Below are positions 35,580 through 45,956 of a stretch of 64,000 bases of DNA, piece after piece. The notes under the pieces are model-generated. The model saw nothing but the letters and a program-made list of their open reading frames with translations, had not been told where the DNA came from and did not search any database. Within the stretch, counting starts at the first letter, position 1. Each line of letters begins with the position of its first letter. The DNA lies in the NCBI GenBank assembly GCA_023421675.1, contig JAEZTC010000001.1, positions 354,517 to 418,516 of the forward strand, read 5' to 3'. Made by a program: the position numbers and the translations under genes. The stretch comes from Bacillota bacterium (lineage in GTDB: Bacteria; Bacillota; Clostridia; Acetivibrionales; JANLFN01).

Positions 35580-37736
35580 ATGAGGGAAAGACTTAAGGAT
35601 AGATATACCATAATAGCGATAATCATAATTTTTATAAGTTCAATACTGGTCTACCAGCTGGCAGAACTGCAAATAGTAAAAGGTCAGTATTATGACGAAC
35701 AATCACAGCGTAAGCTTCTTAATAAAAGAAAAATTATAGCACCAAGAGGAAAAATAACAGATAGGAATGGTATACCCATAGCTGTTAACAGAATGGGTTT
35801 TAACGTCCAGGTCGTTAACAGGGAATCGGATACTCAAAAGTTTAATGATATGCTTTTTAATCTTATTAAACTGCTCGAGGCGAATAATGATACATATATA
35901 AAAACGCTAAACCATTATATTACATTCAATCCCATTGCATATGGCGATTATATTAAAAATTCACAAAAAGACATAAAAGCTTTTATCAAAAGGATTGTAC
36001 TGGCAGATAAGGATGTTGATAAGATTAAAAGCCCACAGGATGCCTTTGATTACCTGAGGAAGGAATTTAAAATCGATGACAAGTATTCCGACGAGGATGC
36101 CTATAAGCTAATGACCATCCGTTTTGAAATGCTGGATAAGGGCTATAGCTCGCTTAACCCTGTCACCATAGCTACAGATGTAAGCAGTAAGGTAGTGGCT
36201 GAACTTGAAGAAAGAAACTTTGATTATACGGGTATAGCAACCGACACCCAGCCCATAAGAATGTATATAGATGCAGAACCTGTTTCACATGTGCTTGGAT
36301 ATGTAAGAGGGATCAGCCCTGAAGAATATAAATCTCATAAAGATGAAGGTTATGAAATGAGTGATATCGTAGGGAAGATTGGGATTGAAAAAGAGGCCGA
36401 AGGATATTTAAGAGGTACAGATGGAGAGAAGCTTGTAGAAATGGATATTAGCGGCAGGCAGATCAATGAAATTATTGGTGAAGGAAAGCCTGCAATTCCA
36501 GGTAATGATGTAGAGCTCACAATAGATATGAAGCTTCAGAAAATAGCGGCTGATTCACTCAAGCGGAATATTGATTATATTAAGAATAAACAGGGATTTA
36601 CAAACATTCCGCAGAATTTGGGTGATGCTTTCGCGGGCTCGGTTATTGCAGTAGATGTAAGAAACGGTGAGGTGCTTGCAATGGTATCCTACCCGGATTA
36701 TGATCCATCATACTATCTGGAGCCTTTAGAAAATAGAGAAGCACAAATAGCAATAGCAAAATGGAATGATAGAAAAGATACTGTATTTAAGCCGATGTTA
36801 AATAGAGTAATAGGTGAAAGATATGCTCCGGGTTCAACATTTAAGCCTATTGTAGGTATTGCTGGACTTGAAGAAGGTGCCATAACTCCTCAGAACAATG
36901 TAAAATATGATCCGGGTTTTATAAAGCTTGAGGATCAGACATATAAGTGTCTTGAGGGCGGACATGGATCTTTAGATTTAAGAAAGGCTATTGCGACATC
37001 CTGTAACATTTACTTCATGCAGCTTGCAACAGATCCGGTAATGGGAATTGACAAAATTGATAAATGGGGCAAAATGTTCGGACTTGGGGAATTTACAGGC
37101 ATTGATTTGCCGGGTGAGTCAAGAGGAATACTGGCAAGTAAAAAGAGTAAGATAGAAAGGGATAAGGCGTTGGGTGCCCCATCCTATGAATGGAGTAGAG
37201 CTGATACTGCACAGTCTTCCATAGGTCAGTTTACAAACTCATTGACGCCTATCCAGCTTGTTAATTATATAAGTACCCTTGCAAACGGAGGCCAACGTTT
37301 TAAGCCTCATCTTATTAGAAGAGTTACAAAATACGACGGTTCTATTGTAACAGAAACAAAACCTGAGTCTGTATCAGTCCCTGTTCAGAAATCAACAATA
37401 GAAGCTGTTAAACAAGGAATGATAGAGGTTGCCAATTCAGAAAACGGTACCGCATTTAGTGTCTTTCAGGATTTTCCACCTGAATTCAAGGTTGCAGGTA
37501 AAACGGGTACCGCAGAAACCGGTGATACTAAGCATTCAAACAATGGTGTTTTCGTATGCTATGCACCTGCCGATAACCCCAAAATAGCGATTGCAGTTGT
37601 TATTGAAAGAGGTGTTCAGGGCTGTATGGCAGCACCGGTTGCAAAAGATATCCTGATGGAATACTTCAGGCTCAATAAGGTAAACGACACAGTAAGCGAT
37701 GTTATAAAGCCTGATGAATTTAGGTTCTTACATTAA
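35580..37736 (+). CDS. mrdA: Class B penicillin-binding protein 2 (transpeptidase)
   Basis: This 718-residue enzyme has one N-terminal membrane helix (about 11-32), a dimerisation domain (about 40-300, with APRGKITDRNG) and a transpeptidase domain. The catalytic Ser419 lies in GSTFKP, the second motif is SCN (about 475) and the third is KTG (Lys641). It cross-links peptidoglycan on the outer face of the membrane, working with a SEDS-type polymerase not encoded here. An ATG at 35562 opens the frame, but the ATG at 35580 has AGGAG at the right distance. It converges on PBP1A. Assignment to elongation (MrdA) rather than division or sporulation (SpoVD) is by overall form and is tentative; no PASTA domain is present. 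Confidence 0.88.
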   Translation: MRERLKDRYTIIAIIIIFISSILVYQLAELQIVKGQYYDEQSQRKLLNKRKIIAPRGKITDRNGIPIAVNRMGFNVQVVNRESDTQKFNDMLFNLIKLLEANNDTYIKTLNHYITFNPIAYGDYIKNSQKDIKAFIKRIVLADKDVDKIKSPQDAFDYLRKEFKIDDKYSDEDAYKLMTIRFEMLDKGYSSLNPVTIATDVSSKVVAELEERNFDYTGIATDTQPIRMYIDAEPVSHVLGYVRGISPEEYKSHKDEGYEMSDIVGKIGIEKEAEGYLRGTDGEKLVEMDISGRQINEIIGEGKPAIPGNDVELTIDMKLQKIAADSLKRNIDYIKNKQGFTNIPQNLGDAFAGSVIAVDVRNGEVLAMVSYPDYDPSYYLEPLENREAQIAIAKWNDRKDTVFKPMLNRVIGERYAPGSTFKPIVGIAGLEEGAITPQNNVKYDPGFIKLEDQTYKCLEGGHGSLDLRKAIATSCNIYFMQLATDPVMGIDKIDKWGKMFGLGEFTGIDLPGESRGILASKKSKIERDKALGAPSYEWSRADTAQSSIGQFTNSLTPIQLVNYISTLANGGQRFKPHLIRRVTKYDGSIVTETKPESVSVPVQKSTIEAVKQGMIEVANSENGTAFSVFQDFPPEFKVAGKTGTAETGDTKHSNNGVFVCYAPADNPKIAIAVVIERGVQGCMAAPVAKDILMEYFRLNKVNDTVSDVIKPDEFRFLH

Positions 37737-37757
37737 TTATTTCCCCCACGGTCTTAC

Positions 37758-37822
37758 GGCAGCTCCTGCCAATACTTTGCATAACCCCTCAGTCCTATGG
37801 ACAGCTCCCCTGTTAGGGGAGC
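37758..37822 (+). repeat. Palindromic interspersed repeat (REP-like), degenerate copy
   Basis: Three short hairpins follow each other: GGCAG-CTC-CTGCC (37758-37770), GTCC-TAT-GGAC (37792-37802) and GCTCCCC-TGTTA-GGGGAGC (37804-37822). The series CCCCTCAGTC...GACAGCTCCCCT...AGGGGAGCC is, from memory, a repeat found many times in genomes of the Clostridiales. Only this copy is in the window. Confidence 0.5.
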
Positions 37823-37846
37823 CAATTCAGAAGGTTTTGAACTTAA

Positions 37847-37887
37847 AAGGAGCTGTACACTAATTGTTACTTAGTGTACAGCTCCTT
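37847..37887. terminator. Bidirectional terminator between PBP2 and PBP1A genes
   Basis: A perfect 17-bp stem with a seven-base loop (arms 37847-37863 and 37871-37887). It serves both convergent genes. Confidence 0.8.
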
Positions 37888-37910
37888 ATTAATGTCCAAT
37901 CTTAGTTTAT

Positions 37911-40406
37911 TTAATTCTGCCCGACCGGTAAATCAGGGTTTTTGTTCTGTCCATTGTCTGTCTTGTTATCCTTATTTTTGTCATCGGTTGCAGTACCATT
38001 TTCATTTTGAGTTGTCGGCGGTTGCTGTGTCGGGGTACTTACATTATCGTATTCTCCTGCAGGAAGCTCATAAATCCAATCTTTTACGGGTGGGTCATTC
38101 GGGAACATCGGTTTGTATTCCTTCTTCCTATGCACAAATATCTGATTGATTATAGCATCAACCGGGGTATTAGGCCCAGCGAGAAGATACCTGCCGTCAG
38201 CCGCCTTCGCATTTTTGCTTACCTTTGCCTCAACGTGAACATCACATGTCTCTTTAGGTTCTGTACCTTTTATAAATAATTCATTATATTTAAGGCTTCC
38301 TTTTACTTTTGAGATTTCCCTTGGATCCTTTTCACACAAAGGACCGGGTAGCTTGCCTGAATATACACATATTGTTTTAGTAACAATATCAGGTGACTGA
38401 GAGAAGTCAACAGGATCAAGGTTTTTATGAATTTTTGTCATTACAGCATTCCAAATTTTTAATGATGGGTTGATACCATTCCAGCCCGGCAGACTATTAA
38501 TACCCTCTAAATCAGTTGGGGTTTTGTAGCCATACCAAACGGCGCCAACATAATAAGGGGAGTAACCAACAAACCACCTATCCTTGTCTTCGCTTGTTGT
38601 ACCTGTTTTACCAGCAGTGGGAATTATCTGACCTTTTCCGTTCTTTATAATACCGTTCGGGTATGCTGTACCGTAATTAACAACACTCTGCATCATGCTT
38701 GTCATTATATATGCTGTAGGCTGACTGTAAACAATTGTATTATTCGGTTTCTTTTCAAGAATTACATTTCCTTTACTGTCCACTACCTTTGTATAGGTAG
38801 TTGGCTGAGTATACATACCTTTATTGGCAAACGGTGTATAAGCTGATGCCATCTGAAGCGGACTAAGCCCATTGTTGAGACCTCCAAGGGCAAGTGATAT
38901 GTTCCTCTGGTCTGTTTGTATACCGACTTTTTTCAAATATGGAAAACATGCATCAGGGTTCATCATATAAACCTGAGCGGCAACTGTATTAACAGAATTG
39001 GCGATTGCATCACGTATGGTAGTCAAACCCTTAAAATCTCTTGTAAAGTTCACAGGATACAAGCTTGCTTTATTTGCTCCGTTAAGATGCATTGGTACAT
39101 CATCTACAACCGTTCCTGCGGTAATGATTTTTTGGTCTATGGCTGGACCATAAACTGCAAGCGGTTTGAAAGATGAACCTACAGGCCTGAATGCTTGCGT
39201 AGCCATGTTCATCGAATTACCTGTCTTCTTACCGTTCCCACCGTACATTGCCCTTACCTGGCCTGTTTTTGGATCAATGAGTACCATGCCAGACTGTGGA
39301 AGGTCTTTAACACTTGGAAGTGCAGGGAAGAATGACGGATCGTTGTAAACCTCATCCATAGCTTTCTGAACATTACTGTCCATGGTGGTGTAGATTTTCA
39401 AGCCATTATTATATATTGTCTTAAGAGCTATTTGCTCAGAAATTCCCTTTGCCATTAAATCACGTTTTACGTCAAGCACGACCTGGTCAACAAAATATGG
39501 TTGTGCACTGTTGTTACTAAGCTCCTTGGCGTTGCCCTGGTTGAATTTAAGGTTTTCATTTAAAGCCTGTTGATACTGCTCCTGCGATATCATTTTCTGT
39601 CCAGTTTTGGGATCTGTCAGTTCACTCATTTTCTTCAAAATAATTTCCTGACGTTTCTTGTTGGGTTCTGTTCCATATTTGCTTAAAGGATCGTAATAAC
39701 CAGGAAGGTTTGTTATCCCGGCAATACTTGCGCATTCTGCAAGGTCAAGGTCTTTTACATCCTTATTAAAATATGTTTTAGCAGCAGCCTGAACACCGCT
39801 GCAGCCATGACCAGTATTAATTACATTCAGATACAATTCAAGAATCTGCCACTTTTCAAGACGCTTTTCCAATTGAATAGCACTCCATTGTTCCTGAATC
39901 TTTCTTTTAAGAGTAACCTGTGTTTGGTTTGTCAAGTTTCTTACAAGCTGCATTGTGATAGTACTTCCACCTTGCATTTTACTTCCGGTAAAAACACTTA
40001 TCATAGAGCTGATAGCTCTTTTAATATCAACTCCCGAATGCTCCCAGAATCTTTCATCTTCTATTGCAACAAAAGCGTTTACAAGGTTTTTAGGTATTTC
40101 ATCATAATAGGCCCAAATCCTGTTTTCACCCTGGTGTAACTGTGTAATTTCTTTATTGTCCCTATCATAAACTATCGAATTCATTTTTGTTATTTGAAGC
40201 TGCTCGTCTGTTATAATCGGAGTAGTTTTGATATACCCATAAATGGCTCCACCAACTATACCTATTACAGCACATATTAATGCTACAAAGAAAATGGCCA
40301 ATATTTTTAAAACTGTAAATACAAACTTTGCCTGAGGGGAACGCTGTTTTTTCTGCTTCTTTTTCTTTTCTTTTTTTTCCCCGGAGACCTTTGGTTTAGG
40401 ATCCAT
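37911..40406 (-). CDS. ponA: Class A penicillin-binding protein 1A (glycosyltransferase/transpeptidase)
   Basis: The 831-residue bifunctional enzyme polymerises glycan strands and cross-links them. Order: Lys-rich cytoplasmic tail (about 5-30), membrane helix (about 36-60), GT51 domain (about 85-260, with EDERFWEHSGVD and GGSTITMQLVRN), and a transpeptidase domain with Ser in GSSFKP, SVN and KTG (TAGKTGTT). A tail rich in Thr, Asn, Asp and Lys closes it (about 790-831). The frame opens at a GTG at 40418, but that codon is part of the GGAGG site; the ATG at 40406 is the better start. Two outward-facing PBPs side by side point to a cell-wall synthesis locus. Confidence 0.95.
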   Translation of the reverse strand: MDPKPKVSGEKKEKKKKQKKQRSPQAKFVFTVLKILAIFFVALICAVIGIVGGAIYGYIKTTPIITDEQLQITKMNSIVYDRDNKEITQLHQGENRIWAYYDEIPKNLVNAFVAIEDERFWEHSGVDIKRAISSMISVFTGSKMQGGSTITMQLVRNLTNQTQVTLKRKIQEQWSAIQLEKRLEKWQILELYLNVINTGHGCSGVQAAAKTYFNKDVKDLDLAECASIAGITNLPGYYDPLSKYGTEPNKKRQEIILKKMSELTDPKTGQKMISQEQYQQALNENLKFNQGNAKELSNNSAQPYFVDQVVLDVKRDLMAKGISEQIALKTIYNNGLKIYTTMDSNVQKAMDEVYNDPSFFPALPSVKDLPQSGMVLIDPKTGQVRAMYGGNGKKTGNSMNMATQAFRPVGSSFKPLAVYGPAIDQKIITAGTVVDDVPMHLNGANKASLYPVNFTRDFKGLTTIRDAIANSVNTVAAQVYMMNPDACFPYLKKVGIQTDQRNISLALGGLNNGLSPLQMASAYTPFANKGMYTQPTTYTKVVDSKGNVILEKKPNNTIVYSQPTAYIMTSMMQSVVNYGTAYPNGIIKNGKGQIIPTAGKTGTTSEDKDRWFVGYSPYYVGAVWYGYKTPTDLEGINSLPGWNGINPSLKIWNAVMTKIHKNLDPVDFSQSPDIVTKTICVYSGKLPGPLCEKDPREISKVKGSLKYNELFIKGTEPKETCDVHVEAKVSKNAKAADGRYLLAGPNTPVDAIINQIFVHRKKEYKPMFPNDPPVKDWIYELPAGEYDNVSTPTQQPPTTQNENGTATDDKNKDNKTDNGQNKNPDLPVGQN

Positions 40407-40597
40407 GTTTTCCTCCACTTTGTCATAATTGATTAATAGTACTATTATAACATAAATATATCATTATGTTTATTTTTTAGTACTACCATCTTTCTATTGT
40501 AAACACTAGCTTTACTTTTACCCATTGAAAAACCTTTTCTAATATTATACACTATTTTTTAGGCAGAGTAAGTTTTACTTCTCAGGAGGGATTCTTT

Positions 40598-41053
40598 TTG
40601 GAAATAAAAGTGGGAGAGGTCATTAAGGCAAAAAGGCTTGAAAAGGGATATGGCCTTGTAGAGTTTGCCAAAATTGCAGGTGTTTCAGCTGGATATCTTT
40701 CTCAGCTTGAAAATGGTCGAAAAACAAATCCCAACCTTGAAGTTCTTACAAAGATCAGTAAAGAACTGGAAATTGACATAGATATGCTTTTGGGCCTTCA
40801 AAGCTCGAATGAAAATCTGAATCTTAAAATTCCATCCTTATTGAAGCTTGTCCTAGCTAAAGACCGTAATGCCAAAGTGCTTGAAGATAAAGAAGTGCTT
40901 AAGAAAATTTGTTCAATAGTTGAAAATATGCTTGATGCAAAATACCTTATTGAAGACAGTCAATTATACAGCCTCTTCCTCGAGGATATATATATCCAGA
41001 TTGAAACCACACTTAAAAGGTATATGGCCATTCAGGTTCTAAACAATATATAA
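40598..41053 (+). CDS. XRE-family transcriptional regulator
   Basis: This 151-residue protein has an N-terminal helix-turn-helix domain (about 5-62, with LVEFAKIAGVSAGYLSQLENG) of the Cro/cI/SinR type. Its helical C-terminal region (about 75-150) lacks a metal or sugar-binding signature and probably serves dimerisation. The start is a TTG with AGGAGGG nine bases upstream. It lies divergent from PBP1A and in front of the sporulation gene yunB, so either may be a target; the sequence does not show which. Confidence 0.85.
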   Translation: MEIKVGEVIKAKRLEKGYGLVEFAKIAGVSAGYLSQLENGRKTNPNLEVLTKISKELEIDIDMLLGLQSSNENLNLKIPSLLKLVLAKDRNAKVLEDKEVLKKICSIVENMLDAKYLIEDSQLYSLFLEDIYIQIETTLKRYMAIQVLNNI

Positions 41054-41082
41054 CCTTTCTTTTGTAATATATATCCTTTACC

Positions 41083-41111
41083 GACATAAGAATCAAAATT
41101 TATCATACAAT
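41083..41111 (+). promoter_or_regulatory. Sigma-E-like (mother-cell) promoter of yunB
   Basis: GACATAA (41083-41089), a 14-base spacer and CATACAAT (41104-41111). The -10 box equals the sigma-E consensus. It overlaps the first ATG of the open frame at 41110, which excludes that codon as the start for this transcript. Confidence 0.6.
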
Positions 41112-41145
41112 GTTACAGGCAATAAAAAATGACTGGTGGTTAAAA

Positions 41146-41832
41146 ATGCCCAGAAAAAAGCTTTTATTCCGCCGCTTGTGGTATATCAGTAAAGGCAATA
41201 AAAAAAGATTTCACCTCTATATTGGTATTTCAATTACAATTATCATTATCACATTTTTACTTTACATATTGGAAAGCTATTCTTTGCCCAATGTTGCAAA
41301 AGCATCCAAATATCAGACTGAAAGACTTGTATCGGACATAATAAAAACCGAAGTATTAAAACATATGAGTGAAAATGCAGACTATGAAGACTATGTGACT
41401 ATAAGTAAGGATAATGAAAACAGAATAGCAGCAGTAAGAACTGATGTTGCGAAACTGAATGAGCTTGTATATGAAGTGAATAATGCAGTCAGTCAAAACC
41501 TTGTATCACTTAAAAATTTGTCTGTTTCCTTACCTTTTAACGTCTTATATAAAAGCAGCGAAATAAATCAACAAGGTCAGGGACTTAATGTTAAGGTTAT
41601 AACATCTGACAGGATTCAAACTGAATATGTTTCAGAGCTTACTCCACTTGAAAACTCCAAAGCAAGTCATAAAATTTTTTTGAAGGTGGTAGCATGGGTT
41701 GATATAAAGTTCTCTTTTCTTTTGAAAGAATCATTTGCTGTTACGACCAGTATACCTATTACTGAAATGATATTTGAAAAGGACTTGTCACCGGCATTCT
41801 TTGAAAGTATGAATATTCCTGTTCTTGAATAA
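41146..41832 (+). CDS. yunB: Sporulation protein YunB
   Basis: The 228-residue protein has one membrane segment (about 25-45) after a very basic N-terminus (PRKKLLFRRLWY). The extracytoplasmic domain contains the YunB features AAVRTDVAKLNELV and LPFNVLYKS. YunB is made in the mother cell under sigma-E and is needed for normal spore formation in Bacillus; its biochemical role is unknown. I chose the ATG at 41146 because GGTGG lies just before it and the earlier ATG (41110) falls inside the -10 box. It ends at a bidirectional terminator. Confidence 0.85.
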   Translation: MPRKKLLFRRLWYISKGNKKRFHLYIGISITIIIITFLLYILESYSLPNVAKASKYQTERLVSDIIKTEVLKHMSENADYEDYVTISKDNENRIAAVRTDVAKLNELVYEVNNAVSQNLVSLKNLSVSLPFNVLYKSSEINQQGQGLNVKVITSDRIQTEYVSELTPLENSKASHKIFLKVVAWVDIKFSFLLKESFAVTTSIPITEMIFEKDLSPAFFESMNIPVLE

Positions 41833-41853
41833 ATCATTAGCAGTAATAAAAGT

Positions 41854-41877
41854 AAAAACCGGTTTTCACCGGTTTTT
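41854..41877. terminator. Bidirectional terminator between yunB and bactofilin
   Basis: AAAAACCGGT and ACCGGTTTTT form a perfect stem with a TTTC loop and T runs on both strands. Confidence 0.88.
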
Positions 41878-41882
41878 TTGTT

Positions 41883-42344
41883 TTATTCAGCTTCTGTTGC
41901 TTTTTCATTGTCGTCTAATTGGCTTATAGCTGAACTTTTTTTATAATCTCTTGTTTTTTTAACAGATGGCCTTTCTGTTACAGCAACTTCCGCTTCTGCT
42001 TCAATCATATGGCATTTGCCCTGGAAGATTCCGCCTTCGTCGGCTACAAAACTATGTACATTTATATCACCGATAAGCCGTGCTGTTGAAAGGATTCTTA
42101 ATACTCCTTTTGAAACAACGTTTCCCTCAACGTTCCCTGATATATGAACGTTGTTGCCGAATATATTTCCTTTGATTACTGCATCCGGGCCAACGTAAAC
42201 ATCTCCTGATATTTTAAGATAGCCCTTAACTTTGCCGTCTACGCGGACGGTGCCTTCCGACTCTATATTCCCGTCAAATATTGTATTTACTCCTACAAGT
42301 GTGTCAAAACTGCCTGAACTTCCGTTAGTATCCTTCTTAAACAT
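41883..42344 (-). CDS. Bactofilin
   Basis: This 153-residue protein has the bactofilin core (about 15-120), a right-handed beta-helix of short repeats such as GNIFGNNVHISGNVEGNV that polymerises into filaments without nucleotide. A charged tail follows (about 120-153). Bactofilins often position cell-wall hydrolases, and the M23 peptidase gene lies 17 bases upstream in the same operon, the same pairing seen in curved or stalked bacteria. The ATG follows AGGAGGT. Confidence 0.93.
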   Translation of the reverse strand: MFKKDTNGSSGSFDTLVGVNTIFDGNIESEGTVRVDGKVKGYLKISGDVYVGPDAVIKGNIFGNNVHISGNVEGNVVSKGVLRILSTARLIGDINVHSFVADEGGIFQGKCHMIEAEAEVAVTERPSVKKTRDYKKSSAISQLDDNEKATEAE

Positions 42345-42361
42345 AACCGACCTCCTAATAT

Positions 42362-43282
42362 TTAATTACTGTCAAGATAATTAAGCGGATTAACTGAAGT
42401 ACCATTGATCCTAACCTCGAAATGCAGATGTGCTCCTGTACTTCTTCCGCTGCTTCCGACCCTGGCAATGACCTGTCCCTTTTTTACAACTTGTCCCTGT
42501 TTCACTAATATTTTAGACGTATGCCCATACATTGTTGAAAAGTCATGCCCATGGTCAATTATAACGGTATTTCCATAGACGCTTGTCCTTTGCGCAAGTG
42601 TTACTGTTCCGCTTCCTGCTGCTGAAATATCCCTCCCATAAGGCGCAGCAATATCCAACCCTGTGTGAAAACGGCTGCTGTTGTTAAAAGGATCCTTGCG
42701 GCCGCCGAATGCAGAACTTATAGTTCCCCAAGTAGGCCACTGGGTCGGGAGAGAATCCAGGTATACATCAAGCTTTGACTTTGTCTCATCATTTCCTGAG
42801 TTCTCAATCCCTCTGGAAACACTAAGCTCCTTAAGACTGTCGAGTGAGACTTTAAGGTTCTGAACATCTTTTACAAAGGAGGATAGGCTTGAGGCTCCAC
42901 CAGACCTTGATGAAGTACCCTTTGATATATATTTCTGAGCAATGTCATTATACATATCGTTAAATTTTTTTATTTGATTATTATAGTTTTCTTCTGTGTC
43001 TTTTAATTTTTTAATTTCATTTGCATTTTCCTGAAGCAGGTTTTTTTGTTCCACACTTAAATTAAGTAATGAATCGTTGCTTTTTTTCAGTTCATTGTTT
43101 TGAGCTACAGTTGAATAAATAAATATACCTGTGGCGATAAATACAGCAAGTATTATTACAGCTGTGACTATAAGCTTTGAATACAATGCTGAAAACTTCC
43201 TCACCTTTACTTTATCAAGCGAGTGCGGAATTATTGCTATTGACAGGTATTTTTTTTGTTTTTTTAGCTTACCCTTTTCCAT
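42362..43282 (-). CDS. Membrane-anchored M23 (LytM) peptidoglycan endopeptidase
   Basis: The 306-residue protein has a basic N-terminus, a membrane helix (about 36-58), a coiled coil (about 60-125) and a C-terminal M23 domain with the zinc ligands in FHTGLDIAAP (H-x3-D) and HLHFEV (H-x-H). All ligands are present, so it is likely an active enzyme that cuts wall cross-bridges. The frame opens 13 codons earlier, but the ATG at 43282 has AGGCGG in front. Its coupling to bactofilin suggests that the filament localises it. Confidence 0.92.
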   Translation of the reverse strand: MEKGKLKKQKKYLSIAIIPHSLDKVKVRKFSALYSKLIVTAVIILAVFIATGIFIYSTVAQNNELKKSNDSLLNLSVEQKNLLQENANEIKKLKDTEENYNNQIKKFNDMYNDIAQKYISKGTSSRSGGASSLSSFVKDVQNLKVSLDSLKELSVSRGIENSGNDETKSKLDVYLDSLPTQWPTWGTISSAFGGRKDPFNNSSRFHTGLDIAAPYGRDISAAGSGTVTLAQRTSVYGNTVIIDHGHDFSTMYGHTSKILVKQGQVVKKGQVIARVGSSGRSTGAHLHFEVRINGTSVNPLNYLDSN

Positions 43283-43588
43283 GAATAACCGCCTTTTAAT
43301 TAGGATTAGAAAAACATCCAAATGTATAAATTCTACAAAACTTAGAAAATTCCTTTTTTGAGTTCAGGAAATTATAATTGTACCTTGATTTATTAATTTC
43401 CGTTAAATAAAGTCCTCATTTATAATCTTATTTAAAGACTTTATTCTTATAAAAAGACTATTTCCCATATCTTAAAACAAAAACAATAAAATAAACTCCC
43501 AATATGTAGAATTAAGAAGGATTTTATTATTTTTTATAGAATTAATTAAGGTAAAAATACTATATTTCCAACCACGTGAGGTTACACG

Positions 43589-45934
43589 ATGATAAAGTTG
43601 AAAAGCAAACTTTTTATTGCTTTTGGTTCCATAGCGGTTGTAATACTTATTGTAGCAGGCGTTACATCATTTTTGGGTTATAATTATATAATTTCAATGG
43701 TTAACGATATAAATTACAGTAAGGACAGGGTCTATTCGGTGCAGCAGATCAAAGACCTCATGTATCAGGAAAGACAGATATTGACTGATAGTGTAATACA
43801 GCTGGATTCTTCAAAAAGAAATGATTTTGAAAGCTTAAACAACAAAATCAAGGACGGTATAAAGACTCTTAACATTTCCGGTTCTGGAAAGCTTGACCAA
43901 AAGGATGTAAAGGAACTTGAAGTACTTAACAGTTTAAATGATGAATGCCTCGGAGTATACAAAAAGGTCGAGGAAGGTATAAATGTTGCTGGTAAAAATG
44001 GGTTAGCAGACCAGATTAAAAACTCCGGAGATAATTATAAAAAGACACTTGACGAAGCTCAAAAACTGAAAGATTCTGTATCTTCAAGAATTGACAGCAT
44101 GATAGGCAGTGATATTAAGAATGTAACTGTATTGAAAGGACTGGCCCTGACTGATAATGCACAAACCAGTTCTCTGGTGAGTATGCTGAATGATTTGAAA
44201 AATGCAGAATACAGCACGTCCACAAATTTAACTAATGGCTCTGAACCGGCAGATATAGCAAAAGAATTGAATTCCCTTTCCCAGAAGCTGGACAAAATTG
44301 CTGGTAGTGCTTCCATTATTGCTTCTGATTCTGCTCAATTGTCGCAACTGGTTTCAAAGCTTAATTCAGAACAGATTAAAAAGAATATTAATGATTTATC
44401 TAACATAAACAGACTGATTTATTGGACACAACGTTTATACTACCTGCAGGCGGAGGCTGTGGCTGTTGTTAATGATAATAGAACATCTGCAGATGAAGCA
44501 ACAGCAAAAATTAATGAGTACACAACAAGTCTAACCAAATCACTAGGTCTTGAGGATAAAAAAATGTTGGATGCAGTAAAGGCATTAAACGCTGATGCTG
44601 CAAAAGGTATTGAACCACTCTTTACTCAAATTGGAAAGCTTAAGAACAGTAATATTACAATTGATTTTAAAAACAATACTGAAGCATTTGCAAAGTTTGC
44701 AGACAGTTCTGACAAGCTTGAAAGCTCATTCAAACAATACCTGGCAGACGATATAAATACTTCGGAAAATATAAAAACCGGTATTAAGGTTGCAGTGTTT
44801 GTAATTGTTTTAATATGCATTATTGCAGGAATGGTTATTGCTTTTATGTTATCAAGGCATATACTAAAGCCTATCAATAATATAACAACACTTCTTGGAA
44901 GGGCTGAAAAGGGTGATCTGACAGTCCGTTCATCTTTGCAGCGCGGTGATGAAATAGGGGAACTTGGTGAAAAGGTGAACAATGTCCTTGATAGCCAGAA
45001 AAGAATTGTTGGGCAGGCAATGGCTGCTACCAGAGACATTTCACAGCTTAAACAAAAGCTTACGAAGATTTCAACAAACAGCAGGGACAGTGTAGGTAAG
45101 ATATATGATGAGCTAAATATTGCAGTGGAAGATATGAAGAATAGGGCAAACCTTACTCCCGGAAGTGTTGAAGAAGTTAACCGTTTTGCGTCTGAGGTGA
45201 AGGAGGTTTCCAAAACAACCGGAATGGTTATGGACACCGGAATGAAGGCGATAGAGGCAGCTTATACAGGGGAAAAGGCAGCTTTGGAAGCAGAGGAAGT
45301 AATTAAAAAGGTTAATCAAACCGTTAAACAGATTGCAGGCAATATAACACAGCTTGATGAGTCTTCAGGAAAAATTGGTGAAATAACAAATACTATCACA
45401 GGAATAGCATCAAGAACTAACCTGCTTGCTCTTAATGCCGCAATAGAAGCTGCAAGGGCAGGACAGCAGGGAAAAGGCTTTACGGTACTTGCCGATGAAA
45501 TAAGAAAGCTTTCAGAAGGCAGTAATAGAGCTGCAGGTGATATTAAGAGCCAGATAAACGATATTCAGGATAAGATACAGCTAGCAGTAGATAATATAAA
45601 TATTGGTGTCAGTGGGGTTGAAGATGGTGTTGCCAAGGTCAATGAAATAAAAACAAGGATTTATGAAATAATAGATTCATTAAGGCTTGTGACTGATACT
45701 GTTAAAGCTACAGCTAAAACCGCATGTGATCAAGAAAATAAGGCCGATGAGCTGGTTAAGCTTATGGATAGTGTTTCAAAGGTATCTATTGAATCGGTTG
45801 CATCAGGCGAAGGTATTAATAAAAACATAAACCTTCATAATGACGTAATGAAGGAGCTTGATAATATATCCGGCGAGCTTGATACAGCCTCTAAAAACCT
45901 TAACAATATACTGACAGCCTATAAAATTGATTAA
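43589..45934 (+). CDS. Methyl-accepting chemotaxis protein with large extracellular sensor
   Basis: The 781 residues are: TM1 (8-30), an extracytoplasmic helical region of about 360 residues (larger than the usual 4-helix bundle and resembling two stacked helical modules), TM2 (about 393-417), HAMP (about 418-470) and a signalling domain with the conserved tip [21 protein letters not shown]. It would relay a ligand signal to CheA/CheW. The ligand is unknown. The ATG follows GTGAGGT. It is a single gene, ended by the hairpin at 45957-45995. No che gene adjoins it. Confidence 0.95.
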   Translation: MIKLKSKLFIAFGSIAVVILIVAGVTSFLGYNYIISMVNDINYSKDRVYSVQQIKDLMYQERQILTDSVIQLDSSKRNDFESLNNKIKDGIKTLNISGSGKLDQKDVKELEVLNSLNDECLGVYKKVEEGINVAGKNGLADQIKNSGDNYKKTLDEAQKLKDSVSSRIDSMIGSDIKNVTVLKGLALTDNAQTSSLVSMLNDLKNAEYSTSTNLTNGSEPADIAKELNSLSQKLDKIAGSASIIASDSAQLSQLVSKLNSEQIKKNINDLSNINRLIYWTQRLYYLQAEAVAVVNDNRTSADEATAKINEYTTSLTKSLGLEDKKMLDAVKALNADAAKGIEPLFTQIGKLKNSNITIDFKNNTEAFAKFADSSDKLESSFKQYLADDINTSENIKTGIKVAVFVIVLICIIAGMVIAFMLSRHILKPINNITTLLGRAEKGDLTVRSSLQRGDEIGELGEKVNNVLDSQKRIVGQAMAATRDISQLKQKLTKISTNSRDSVGKIYDELNIAVEDMKNRANLTPGSVEEVNRFASEVKEVSKTTGMVMDTGMKAIEAAYTGEKAALEAEEVIKKVNQTVKQIAGNITQLDESSGKIGEITNTITGIASRTNLLALNAAIEAARAGQQGKGFTVLADEIRKLSEGSNRAAGDIKSQINDIQDKIQLAVDNINIGVSGVEDGVAKVNEIKTRIYEIIDSLRLVTDTVKATAKTACDQENKADELVKLMDSVSKVSIESVASGEGINKNINLHNDVMKELDNISGELDTASKNLNNILTAYKID

Positions 45935-45956
45935 AATAACTTAAATATGAATTTAT

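Noticed and set aside
43405..43445. Inverted repeat AATAAAGTC/GACTTTATT before the chemoreceptor gene
   Set aside because: The arms are only nine A/T-rich base pairs with a 22-base loop, which is expected by chance in such sequence.
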